Assembly: GCF_030053595.1 (NCBI RefSeq)
Contig: NZ_JASGBQ010000021.1
Span: forward strand, 1 to 53,895
Direction of reading: 5' to 3'
Length of the DNA: 53,895 nt
Origin: Fusibacillus kribbianus
GTDB taxonomy: Bacteria > Bacillota > Clostridia > Lachnospirales > Lachnospiraceae
The notes under the pieces were generated by a model, which saw only the letters and a list, made by a program, of their open reading frames with translations, made no database searches and was not told the origin of the DNA. Made by a program: the position numbers and the translations under genes. Positions 9,382-17,906 of this stretch are shown here, piece after piece (positions within the stretch are counted from its first letter, which is position 1; every line of letters starts with the position of its first letter).

Positions 9382-11604
9382 TCATCTTTGCAAATCCAGC
9401 GGCTGGTTTTCCTCTGTAACCATCAACTTGATCTTTCCAGAAACAGCAATTCCAACTACATTATTCTGTCCCTGCAGGGAAATATCAATCCATGGGTCCC
9501 CCTTAGTAAATCGGATTATTTTTCCAGAAATACTCCCGTTGCACTGACAGTTTTTTAACGAAATTCGTTTTCTTTTTCCATGAGGCATTAAAAGGTATAT
9601 CTTCAAGCCTTCAAGCTGTATTCCTCCCCTCTCACAAGGATCAAATCGAACACTGTCAGGTGTTTTCTCTTTTCTAGGCCAATAAAAAGACACTTGTATT
9701 TCTTCTCCATACGCTTCATTCTCTTTACGAAGAACCAACTTTTCACTATATCCTTTTCCATAATTGAGATACAACGATGGTGTCAAAAAATTATATGACT
9801 GATTATTAACAGCCATCAAAGTTCTTTGTAAATTAGCACAACTATCTGTAAAATAGTTTCCTCCAATTCCATAAGAAAACAGAATTTGGTTAAAGCCGCG
9901 CAACATATATGTGAGATTCGTCAATTCCTGTTCCATAGTCTCCTCACTGAAAATCCAAGCCGGATAATAACCATACTCCTGAGGAATAAACCCATATAAG
10001 CGTTCAATTGCATGAGAAATTAAACCGTCATTTCCTGCCGGCTCTTCTGGAAAATCTTCATATTTCCAATCGATATCAAACAAAAACTGCATGGCCTTTG
10101 TTCTGAACCAAAAAATCGTTCCTAACGGAGCAATAGGCTCCTTATCTCTTGAAATTGGCACATGCAGCCCCATTTTTTTTGCCAGATCCATCACTCCATC
10201 ATAATTTGCTGCCCATTCCAATCCCAACGTCGGGTAGTAAATTGCATGATTGGGCGGTGCTGGCGTCAAAAGCCCCAGACGCGGATGATCCTCAAATAAT
10301 TTAATTATATTGTTTACCTGATGACGGTTTTTTAAAAGGCTCTCAAAACATTTATAAGACCAGCCACTCCCCTGGGTTTGAGGTTTAACATGAGCAACCT
10401 TTTTATCATGAGCAAAGCAAATATATTCATACCGAGAAACTATATCACGTGCTCCAATCAACAAAGCACTGACATCTCTTCCTCTATTTTCCACAATTAT
10501 AACCTCAATCTTATTGGGAAAATCCTGAAAAGCAGCTTCAAGCCATTGCTTTTTTTCCTCACTCCCTGTTGTTATATAAATATCTGCCTCTTTTGGCATA
10601 GAAGAGGCGTAATGCTTAAGGTCATCCAAACATTCCTTATAATAGAAATGATAAACCAAGGCCACCCTGTGATTCTGAATTACATTACTCATATCATCCG
10701 AGTCCTTGGATGAAGCCACATAGTTTAACCCTAGGCACTGTTTCACATCAGCCATGTTTTCACATCGGAGAATATTCTCCCAAATCATATCCACATCATA
10801 TGATGTTTCTTTCTCCAGAAACTCCATTAAGCGAACAGTTGGCTCCCCTGCAGTATAATGCAAAACATCACCATAGTTATGCATAAAATTTCTTCTTTTA
10901 AAAAACGGACAATGCGTACGTCTTAAAAGTTCAACCGGCATTTTTAACATAGGATAATCTACAATTTTCTCCAATCCGTCCCAGTGGGCATAAGCCTGCC
11001 ACCGGTATCCCATTCCGGCAAAATATCTGGTAAAATAGGTTTCATGATATGCTATAGATTCCTGATAGCTGGTAATTTGGGGAAGCTTTTCCCAATAGTC
11101 GTGGTAAGCCTCACTGCTCACCAATGACCTTCTCGCAACAATAAAATGAGACTGAAGATGGTCTGGAATATAACCGCAATCAATGAGGCCAAATGGATCG
11201 AAATCCACCTTGTAAAAAATATTAGTTCCCCAGAAATCAATATCTTTCTGGTTCATAGTCTCAAACATTTCCTCCAACGGATACACCGGTCCCATGATCG
11301 TATGATTCATGAGAATAAGTTCATCATACGCCTCAAGCTTATCCCAACCGATTTTGTCCAACGCATATTTATAAGCCCAGGCATCCAATCCTTCATTTTC
11401 TCGTTCCCAGACATTCTCTGTAAACTGACAAAATCGTTCTTTTCCCTCATTCGTCAGTTTTCCGTTAATCACCACATAAATATCCTTTACCCATTCTTTC
11501 ATGGCCTCCAGCATATATGCTACATAACGGTCTACCATGCCCTGCTTATCATAAAAGAAATAAATAAGCCCTCTGTTTTTAGTCCCAGACTTCAGTTTCA
11601 TCAA
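9382..11604 (-). CDS. rgpF: RgpF-family rhamnan synthesis protein (first copy)
   Basis: This 740-residue RgpF-family protein is expected to act as a cytoplasmic glycosyltransferase or chain-modifying enzyme of a rhamnose-containing wall polysaccharide. The N-terminal half carries RGLIYFFYDKQGMVDRY and DIYVVINGKLTNEGKE, then DELILMNHTIMGPVYP; the second half carries VALVYHFYYKECLDDL, DIYITTGSEEKK and ENRGRDVSALL. The last resembles glycosyltransferase motifs around an Asp-rich metal site. It follows the reductase gene by 15 bases and precedes its own paralogue. Duplication with divergence suggests the two copies transfer different residues or side groups. Confidence 0.85.
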   Translation of the reverse strand: MMKLKSGTKNRGLIYFFYDKQGMVDRYVAYMLEAMKEWVKDIYVVINGKLTNEGKERFCQFTENVWERENEGLDAWAYKYALDKIGWDKLEAYDELILMNHTIMGPVYPLEEMFETMNQKDIDFWGTNIFYKVDFDPFGLIDCGYIPDHLQSHFIVARRSLVSSEAYHDYWEKLPQITSYQESIAYHETYFTRYFAGMGYRWQAYAHWDGLEKIVDYPMLKMPVELLRRTHCPFFKRRNFMHNYGDVLHYTAGEPTVRLMEFLEKETSYDVDMIWENILRCENMADVKQCLGLNYVASSKDSDDMSNVIQNHRVALVYHFYYKECLDDLKHYASSMPKEADIYITTGSEEKKQWLEAAFQDFPNKIEVIIVENRGRDVSALLIGARDIVSRYEYICFAHDKKVAHVKPQTQGSGWSYKCFESLLKNRHQVNNIIKLFEDHPRLGLLTPAPPNHAIYYPTLGLEWAANYDGVMDLAKKMGLHVPISRDKEPIAPLGTIFWFRTKAMQFLFDIDWKYEDFPEEPAGNDGLISHAIERLYGFIPQEYGYYPAWIFSEETMEQELTNLTYMLRGFNQILFSYGIGGNYFTDSCANLQRTLMAVNNQSYNFLTPSLYLNYGKGYSEKLVLRKENEAYGEEIQVSFYWPRKEKTPDSVRFDPCERGGIQLEGLKIYLLMPHGKRKRISLKNCQCNGSISGKIIRFTKGDPWIDISLQGQNNVVGIAVSGKIKLMVTEENQPLDLQR

Positions 11605-11619
11605 TACCGCCTCTCTCGA

Positions 11620-12453
11620 TCATCCCATTATCTTTTTAATTTTTTGTGCATCCCCCCATACGCCAGGTGAATCATAGGGTCTGTCCGGAAATGCTCCGTA
11701 CTGCGGCCGGATCCGATAATGATTTTCCTTGATATACTCTTCAACTTTATCTGCCAGAGATATCGGATTCCCGCTGCAGCAATTTATGATTCCATCCACT
11801 TCATCCTGGTTTACCACATGAGCGATCTGATCTGCCAGCTGCGTAACATGAATAAAATCATATTTATTTTTTCCACTGGTAAACGGAAAAGTCTCTTTAC
11901 CTTCCTTTTCCATCTGTGCTATCTTCGTAAAAATAGAATGACTCTTGATATCATCGCCGAGAATATAATAAGCTCTGATCCAATAACAAATTGCCTCATG
12001 TTCCTTTGCCAGCTGAAGGGTAATCTGACGCAGTACATTTTTGGACATACCATATAATGATCCGGGATTTGCCGGTGTGTTTTCGTCAATTGCACCTTCC
12101 CAGTATCCAATTTCGTGCATGGTTCCCATAACAGCAATATGCTTTAATCCGCCTTCCAAGAGATTCTTAATAAAATTATAGTGCAGGGGAAGGTCCTCAA
12201 TATGAGAATCCGCATTATGCACGAATCCGTTTCTCCATGCCATATGAATCACAACATCAGGAGAGCCCAGCTGTTCATATATATTTTTATCTCCCGAAAA
12301 AATAGGGACAGAAATTTTTTCTGCTCTCTCATCGATTCCATCCAATACCAGATCATCGGCGATTACCCGGTTACCCATATCAAGAAGTGCTTTTACTACA
12401 TGTCGTCCGATATATCCGTTTGCGCCTGTAACCAATACCGTTCGTCTCTTCAT
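11620..12453 (-). CDS. NAD(P)-dependent sugar-nucleotide epimerase/reductase
   Basis: This 277-residue short-chain dehydrogenase of the epimerase/dehydratase type has a Rossmann motif TGANGYIG at residues 9-16 and a YGMSK catalytic YxxxK. It lacks the usual RmlD N-terminus but sits in a cluster with rmlC. It is therefore a good candidate for the reductase that acts on the RmlC product, giving dTDP-L-rhamnose or its C4 epimer dTDP-6-deoxy-L-talose. That role is inference from context and a general likeness to 6-deoxytalose dehydrogenases. It begins a sub-operon with its own promoter and ends 15 bases before rgpF. Confidence 0.75.
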   Translation of the reverse strand: MKRRTVLVTGANGYIGRHVVKALLDMGNRVIADDLVLDGIDERAEKISVPIFSGDKNIYEQLGSPDVVIHMAWRNGFVHNADSHIEDLPLHYNFIKNLLEGGLKHIAVMGTMHEIGYWEGAIDENTPANPGSLYGMSKNVLRQITLQLAKEHEAICYWIRAYYILGDDIKSHSIFTKIAQMEKEGKETFPFTSGKNKYDFIHVTQLADQIAHVVNQDEVDGIINCCSGNPISLADKVEEYIKENHYRIRPQYGAFPDRPYDSPGVWGDAQKIKKIMG

Positions 12454-12506
12454 TGCTAAACCTCTCCATTTGTGTTTTATGAGTAGTAGACCATTTATTC
12501 CATTTC

Positions 12507-12535
12507 ATTATACTAATATTCACAATTTATTTCAA
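12507..12535 (-). promoter_or_regulatory. Promoter of the reductase-rgpF-rgpF-hydrolase segment
   Basis: TTGAAA (12535-12530) and TATAAT (12512-12507) are exactly 17 bases apart in the 100-base gap between the ABC ATPase stop and the reductase start. This is a near-consensus sigma-A promoter, so the last five genes can be transcribed independently of the upstream polysaccharide genes. Confidence 0.7.
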
Positions 12536-12553
12536 TTACCAAATCCTGCCGTT

Positions 12554-13297
12554 TTATCTGCGGCTGTCCGGTCCCGAAATATCATATGCGTCGCATACTT
12601 CATTGACAGGTCCGAACATTTTCACATTTCCGCCTTCCAGCCAGACAACCCGATCGCACATCTCTCTGATCTGCCAGAGATTATGTGAGACAAACAATAC
12701 TGTCGTTCCTCCGCTCATCAACTCCATCATTCTTTGACGGCTTTTTTGCTGAAAGTTTTCATCTCCCACCGCCAGTATCTCATCCACAATCAATACTTCC
12801 GGTTCGACTACTGTTGCAATGGAAAACGCCAGTCTCATCAGCATTCCGGATGAATAATTCCTTATGGGACTGTAAATAAAATCTCCCAGCTCGGAAAATT
12901 CCAGTATCTCATCATATTTGCTTTCCAGAAATTCTTTTGAATACCCCAGAATAGCACCATTCAGGAAAATATTTTCTTTTCCGCTCAAATCCATGTCAAA
13001 CCCAGATCCCAGTTCCAGCATGGGCACAATATTTCCATACCGTTCTACAGTTCCTGTTGTCGGTTTCATGATTCCCGATATGATTTTCAGTATGGTACTT
13101 TTTCCGGCACCGTTTCGCCCGATGATTCCGACTACTTCACCTTTATTTACCTCAAAGCTTATATTCTTCAGCGCCCAAAATTCTTTGAATTTTAATTTCT
13201 TTTTAACAAATGCCGTTACGAATTCTTTGATACTTGATATATTATCATTTGCCATAAGAAATCGCATCGAAACATCCTTTACCTTTATCATCACCAT
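12554..13297 (-). CDS. ABC transporter ATP-binding protein for polysaccharide export
   Basis: This 247-residue ATPase is of the Wzt/TagH/RgpD type and energises export of an undecaprenyl-linked polysaccharide. Visible are Walker A GRNGAGKST, signature NYSSGMLMRL, Walker B VLIVDEILAVGD and the H-loop VSHN. The start is placed at the ATG at 13297, with AGAGGT eight bases upstream; a longer version would add 20 residues without a ribosome site. It lacks the C-terminal carbohydrate-binding domain found in some Wzt proteins, so it would not read a terminal chain modification itself. It lies 13 bases after its permease partner. Confidence 0.9.
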   Translation of the reverse strand: MVMIKVKDVSMRFLMANDNISSIKEFVTAFVKKKLKFKEFWALKNISFEVNKGEVVGIIGRNGAGKSTILKIISGIMKPTTGTVERYGNIVPMLELGSGFDMDLSGKENIFLNGAILGYSKEFLESKYDEILEFSELGDFIYSPIRNYSSGMLMRLAFSIATVVEPEVLIVDEILAVGDENFQQKSRQRMMELMSGGTTVLFVSHNLWQIREMCDRVVWLEGGNVKMFGPVNEVCDAYDISGPDSRR

Positions 13298-13310
13298 TGA
13301 TCTTACCTCT

Positions 13311-14753
13311 TTAAATATGAAGAATAAACTGATCCTGTGCCTTTTTAAAGACAGCACCGCCTATCGCCAGTGCCAGCACGGCAAATCCTATACAGATCAA
13401 ATAGGCCATCGGTGCGGGCGAAACTCCATCTATGATAATTGTCCTGAAGAATGTAATGTAGTAATAAAGAGGATTAATTTTCTGGAAATGATACAAAAAT
13501 GTCCCTTCCAGAATAGAAATCGGATAAATGATGGGTGTTGCATACATCCACAGCAGGGTAAATACTCCCCACAAAAATTGTGTATCTCTAAAATACACCA
13601 TTGCTGTTGCCAGAAAAAATGCAACACCTATTACAAAGGCCAGAAATGTAATAATCCCAAAAGGCAGCATCAAATAAACCCAATGAATCCCGCGTCCTGT
13701 AATCCATGCCACCAGAAACAGAGGAATCAGAGAAAACAGCAAATTGATCGAGGTGGAAAGAACCTTTGAAATCGGATAAATATACTTCGGAACATAGACC
13801 TTTGTAATCAAAGAAGCATTGCCTGTAATGGCTCCCATGGCCTGAGTTGTTGCTTCATTAAAGAAATTAAAAAGGACGACACCCGTCAACAAATAAACCG
13901 GATATGCCGGTATCTGAAATTTGAAGAGGTGTGAAAACACCATATACTGAACCGCCATTGTAAGGAGTGGGTTCAAAAAGCTCCAGAATACCCCTAATAT
14001 CGAGCGCTTATACTTTGTCTTAAAATCCCGTGATACCAGCTGTTCCAATAAGAACTGATATTTTTCAAGCATCAAAACCAGTTTCAATGCGACCGTAATT
14101 TTTCCCTTTTTTTCTTCCCGGATATTCCAGGCACAAAACGCAGCCAGAAGCAAAAATACAACGCCCAGAATGACTGGATACCATACCGCATTCTGAGAAT
14201 CAGCATATTCAATAACCTTAATGCATAATGCTCTTCCGTCCTGGCGCTCACCATTGACCCACAGTTCCTGATCTGTTTCGCTTACTGCCTGTGTTGTCAT
14301 AGTCACCGCATTGCTCTCTGTTCCGTTCTCAAAAACAAACCGAATTCCAGGCTGTCCCTTCAACTGTGTAACATCGACCGGATGATCCAGTTCAAAAGAC
14401 TGCCATTCTCCATTTCCGAAGGATTTCACCTCACAGGTCGAGGACGCAGCAACACTCTCATCTGATAAGTCCAGAATCTCTACTCGTACACTGCCCTGAT
14501 TCTCCCGTCCGTATGTTAAAAAGTACGCCTCAACACCGCTCAAGTATTTCTGCGTATCAGAAAGTGTCTGGACAATACTGGTTCCATCCACCAGTTCCCC
14601 CAGATCCTTCTCGGGATTTTCCGCAATCACACAGGACTGCTCCGGTGTATAACGAATATGATGATTAGCCAGTACCAAAAACAACACTGCTGCCAGCGCA
14701 TAAACTGCCAACACCATCATGCCATATTTTTTCAGAATATTTTTCTTGTTCAT
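13311..14753 (-). CDS. ABC-2 polysaccharide export permease with an extra N-terminal extracytoplasmic domain
   Basis: The 480-residue protein is about 200 residues longer than ordinary Wzm/TagG/RgpC permeases. Residues 225-480 are the ordinary ABC-2 permease (LVSRDFKTKYKRSILGVFWSFLNPLL, six hydrophobic segments). Before it lie a membrane anchor (about 8-28), some 150 residues of beta-rich, Asn/Ser/Thr-containing sequence expected outside the membrane, and a second membrane segment (about 190-210). The extra domain is reminiscent of the extracytoplasmic part of the large membrane protein at 17907-20414. It may meet the exported chain on the outside. The transport role is firm; the role of the extension is unknown. 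Confidence 0.88.
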   Translation of the reverse strand: MNKKNILKKYGMMVLAVYALAAVLFLVLANHHIRYTPEQSCVIAENPEKDLGELVDGTSIVQTLSDTQKYLSGVEAYFLTYGRENQGSVRVEILDLSDESVAASSTCEVKSFGNGEWQSFELDHPVDVTQLKGQPGIRFVFENGTESNAVTMTTQAVSETDQELWVNGERQDGRALCIKVIEYADSQNAVWYPVILGVVFLLLAAFCAWNIREEKKGKITVALKLVLMLEKYQFLLEQLVSRDFKTKYKRSILGVFWSFLNPLLTMAVQYMVFSHLFKFQIPAYPVYLLTGVVLFNFFNEATTQAMGAITGNASLITKVYVPKYIYPISKVLSTSINLLFSLIPLFLVAWITGRGIHWVYLMLPFGIITFLAFVIGVAFFLATAMVYFRDTQFLWGVFTLLWMYATPIIYPISILEGTFLYHFQKINPLYYYITFFRTIIIDGVSPAPMAYLICIGFAVLALAIGGAVFKKAQDQFILHI

Positions 14754-14783
14754 CTATATACCTTTCTTATGCCGTCCAGACAT

Positions 14784-15338
14784 TTAAAACTTAAATGTCT
14801 CTTTCAATCCCAGCCATTTTTTATCCTTATCGGAAATAATCAGCTCTACGCCCGGCTGAATCGGCCATTCAATTCCAATCTCCGGATCATTCCAGGCTAC
14901 GCCGCCCTCATCTCCCGGATGATAAAAATCTGTACATTTATATACAAACTCTGCTTTTTCACTGAGCACCAAAAAACCATGAGCAAAGCCCGGGGATATA
15001 TAAAACTGCTTCTTATTCTCAGCAGATAATTCTACTCCAAACCATTTTCCATAGGTAGCTGAATCCGAACGAAGATCTACAGCCACATCAAATACCGTTC
15101 CGTTTACAACCCGAACCAGCTTTCCCTGAGGATACTGTTTTTGGAAATGTAATCCCCGAAGCACCCCCTGAACAGACATCGACTGATTGTCCTGGACAAA
15201 AACCATATCAAGGCCGGCTTCTTTAAAATCATTATAATTATAGGTCTCCATAAAATAACCTCTTGCATCCGGAAACACAGTCGGCTCAATTACATACAAT
15301 CCACTAATTCCACATGTAGTTACTTTTATTTTTCCCAT
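14784..15338 (-). CDS. rmlC: dTDP-4-dehydrorhamnose 3,5-epimerase
   Basis: This 184-residue protein matches the full length of RmlC, which converts dTDP-4-keto-6-deoxy-D-glucose to dTDP-4-keto-L-rhamnose in the cytoplasm. Recognisable are FPDARGYFMETYN, the catalytic His in LRGLHFQ, DVAVDLR and the cupin core YISPGFAHGFLVLSE. It has its own strong promoter just upstream and lies 30 bases before the export permease. The other dTDP-rhamnose genes (rmlA, rmlB, rmlD) are not in the window and must be elsewhere if the pathway is complete. Confidence 0.95.
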   Translation of the reverse strand: MGKIKVTTCGISGLYVIEPTVFPDARGYFMETYNYNDFKEAGLDMVFVQDNQSMSVQGVLRGLHFQKQYPQGKLVRVVNGTVFDVAVDLRSDSATYGKWFGVELSAENKKQFYISPGFAHGFLVLSEKAEFVYKCTDFYHPGDEGGVAWNDPEIGIEWPIQPGVELIISDKDKKWLGLKETFKF

Positions 15339-15395
15339 TATCTGTTTCCTCGCTTTCTCTTTCTAAATTATTTTCCAGCTTTCTGAAGCAAAAGA

Positions 15396-15424
15396 ATTAT
15401 ACCATCTATTGCAATTTTTATCAA
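15396..15424 (-). promoter_or_regulatory. Promoter in front of rmlC
   Basis: TTGATA (15424-15419), overlapping the last codons of the glycosyltransferase gene, and TATAAT (15401-15396) are exactly 17 bases apart, about 55 bases before the rmlC start. This is close to sigma-A consensus and would let rmlC and the ABC exporter be expressed separately from the GT genes. Confidence 0.7.
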
Positions 15425-17898
15425 CTGCACCTCTCCGCGATTCCGCTGTCTTCCCTCTCTAAGGTCAGATTCTTATTATAGTACGGATCTCCGGAGGACA
15501 AGATTTTTTTCCACTTTTTCATCATAAAAGCAGCCTCTCCGTTAAATCGTTCCACCTTCTCCGGCGTATTTTCCGCACCGCGGCTTTTTGACTCATAATG
15601 GTACAATTCAGCTCCGGGTTCAAAGACTATCAGGTATCCCTTGTCACGTACTTTAAGGCAGAAATCCACATCATTAAAGGCAACTTCCAGCTTTTCTTCC
15701 AGACCTCCAACCTCTTCAAACACCGTTCTTTTTACCATCAGGCAGGCCGCCGTGACGGCGCTCAGATCCTGTTGAAGGAGAGCCTTCATAAAGTGCCCCT
15801 CATAACCTCGCGGAAAGTATTTGAAAATATGACCGGCCACGCCTCCGATTCCAATGATAACCCCTGCATGCTGAATCGTATCGTCCGGGTAATAGAGCAT
15901 TGCACCCACAATTCCCACTTCAGGACGCATACAGTCTCCCAGCATGCGTGTAAGCCATTCAGGCTCAATGATCTCTGTATCGTTATTTAAAAGCACAAGA
16001 TAATCACCCTTGGCCTCTTTGGCGCCATAATTGTTTATGGCCGAATAATTAAATTTATCCTTCCAGTAAATAACCCGCACTTCCGGTATGTTTTCTATTT
16101 CTTTGTAATAATCAAAAATCTCTTTTTCTGTACTGTTGTTCTCTATAACAACGATTTCAAACTTCCGATAGGCTGTTTTTTCCATAATAGAGCAGATGCA
16201 TTTTTCCAGGCTTTCTTTCTCATTCCTGTTCGGTATTAAAATAGAAACAAGAGGCTGAGACGAAAGCTCATAATCCACCCGATAAAATCCGGCATAGGGA
16301 AGTGAGGATACCGTTCCATTGATCCCCTGTCTCTTCAAATGAGCTTCAACCGCCCCCTTCCCTGCCGCATCGCAATACGCTTTGTTTCCCGCTGAATCGG
16401 CTGTGGAATTGCGGTGAATCCTCCAATGATACAATATTTGAGGAATATGAGAAACCTCCCGTGCCTTTTCTATGCATCGGAAAACAAAGTCATGGTCCTG
16501 CGCACCATCCAGATTTTTGTCAAATCCGCCTACAGAGTCCGCAAGTGTCTTTCTGACCACCAGAAAATGACAAATATAATTATTGCTTCGCAGCAGATCC
16601 AAATTAAAATCCGATTTGAAATAGGGATCCGTATACCGTACGGAATCTGCGGATATCTTATCCTCATCTGTATACAGCAAATCTGTCCCGGGCTTTTTAT
16701 TCAGAAGGCTTACCGCCTCAAAAAGGGCGTTTTCCGCCAACGTATCATCATGATCTAAAAGCCCCACAAATTCCCCGGAAGCCATCTTCATGGCCTGGTT
16801 TGTATTTCCCGCAATTCCCTCATTTCTCTCCAGCTTTTTATAACGAATCCTCTTATCCTTCAAATACACTTCCACAGTTTTTTCAACACTATGATCAGCA
16901 CCGCTTCCATCTGCAATGCAAAGCTCCCAGTTTCCATAAGTTTGCTTTTGCACAGACTCAATCATCTCACACAGATATTTTTTCGGAGTATGGTATGCCG
17001 GCACAATAATACTGATCACCGGTGCATAGGGAAACTCCGTATTTCTCTGTTTCTCAAGTGCTTTTTCTGATAACTTCGTTGTCTGACGCCAATGCTCATA
17101 GATTCCGGCTTCGTTAGAATACCGTTCTCTCCAGCTCTTCTGTAAAGCGGTCTTGCCGTGTGTAAAAAAGAATCCGATATCTTTTAATACCTGTCTCAGA
17201 GTAAGAGATTTTAGAATTTCTTTTCTGGATATATAAGGACCGATTTCCTTATTTGAGTCTTTTTTTATTCTTTCAGGTTTTACCGGAATCTTAACACTGT
17301 AATCATCGCATTGAATAATCAGCTTGTAAGTCTCTCCTTCTGACCCATGAAACTCCAGTTCAAATCCCATATCTTCAGCATCTTCGTCCACCTGAAACAG
17401 GGAATTGAGATCCGGTCGTCTGACCGGTTTATTCTCAAAATCCACTTCTGCCCCACGATTATTTCGCAGCTGAAATTCCGGATGCTCACCAAAAAGAGAA
17501 TATACCCACCCTCTGATTACAATCAGATCATTTTCCATCTCGTATCTGTCTATGGCATAACTAATCGGATACCGTTTTATCATCCTTTGTATTCTGTAAT
17601 ACGGGAATCGATACTCTTCTTTCTTCTGACCTTCGCAAAACAGCAATCGAAACCCGTCTTTCAGCTTTTCAGCAGGAAATTCCCCGCAGACCCGAAACTC
17701 CTTATTCTGATTATGCTTCAATATTTCTTCCCTGCAAGAATTCATTGAAATCCTGGCCCGGGATAATTTCTCCTGTCCAAGCAGAACCTGCAGGCTGTAC
17801 GATTGGTCTTTTTCCATCACACAACTGCCTTTAATACAAAACCGTATAACTGCCTTTCGTCTGGCAAAAAAAGCATTTTCAATCTTAAACTGTCCCAT
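15421..17898 (-). CDS. Large tandem-domain GT2 glycosyltransferase
   Basis: This 825-residue cytoplasmic glycosyltransferase has two family-2 domains. The first begins near residue 292 (VISIIVPAYHTP, then LLDHDDTLAENALFE); the second begins near residue 547 (PLVSILIPNRNEK, then YLVLLNNDTEIIEPEW and an HAGVIIGIGG segment typical of rhamnan and O-antigen transferases). A roughly 290-residue N-terminal region has no domain I recognise. The ATG at 17898 has GAGGAG four bases upstream; a TTG overlapping the upstream stop is less likely. Two catalytic domains suggest that it adds two sugars or polymerises a repeat. Acceptor and donor are unknown. Confidence 0.85.
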   Translation of the reverse strand: MGQFKIENAFFARRKAVIRFCIKGSCVMEKDQSYSLQVLLGQEKLSRARISMNSCREEILKHNQNKEFRVCGEFPAEKLKDGFRLLFCEGQKKEEYRFPYYRIQRMIKRYPISYAIDRYEMENDLIVIRGWVYSLFGEHPEFQLRNNRGAEVDFENKPVRRPDLNSLFQVDEDAEDMGFELEFHGSEGETYKLIIQCDDYSVKIPVKPERIKKDSNKEIGPYISRKEILKSLTLRQVLKDIGFFFTHGKTALQKSWRERYSNEAGIYEHWRQTTKLSEKALEKQRNTEFPYAPVISIIVPAYHTPKKYLCEMIESVQKQTYGNWELCIADGSGADHSVEKTVEVYLKDKRIRYKKLERNEGIAGNTNQAMKMASGEFVGLLDHDDTLAENALFEAVSLLNKKPGTDLLYTDEDKISADSVRYTDPYFKSDFNLDLLRSNNYICHFLVVRKTLADSVGGFDKNLDGAQDHDFVFRCIEKAREVSHIPQILYHWRIHRNSTADSAGNKAYCDAAGKGAVEAHLKRQGINGTVSSLPYAGFYRVDYELSSQPLVSILIPNRNEKESLEKCICSIMEKTAYRKFEIVVIENNSTEKEIFDYYKEIENIPEVRVIYWKDKFNYSAINNYGAKEAKGDYLVLLNNDTEIIEPEWLTRMLGDCMRPEVGIVGAMLYYPDDTIQHAGVIIGIGGVAGHIFKYFPRGYEGHFMKALLQQDLSAVTAACLMVKRTVFEEVGGLEEKLEVAFNDVDFCLKVRDKGYLIVFEPGAELYHYESKSRGAENTPEKVERFNGEAAFMMKKWKKILSSGDPYYNKNLTLEREDSGIAERCS

Positions 17899-17906
17899 AA
17901 TTCTCC

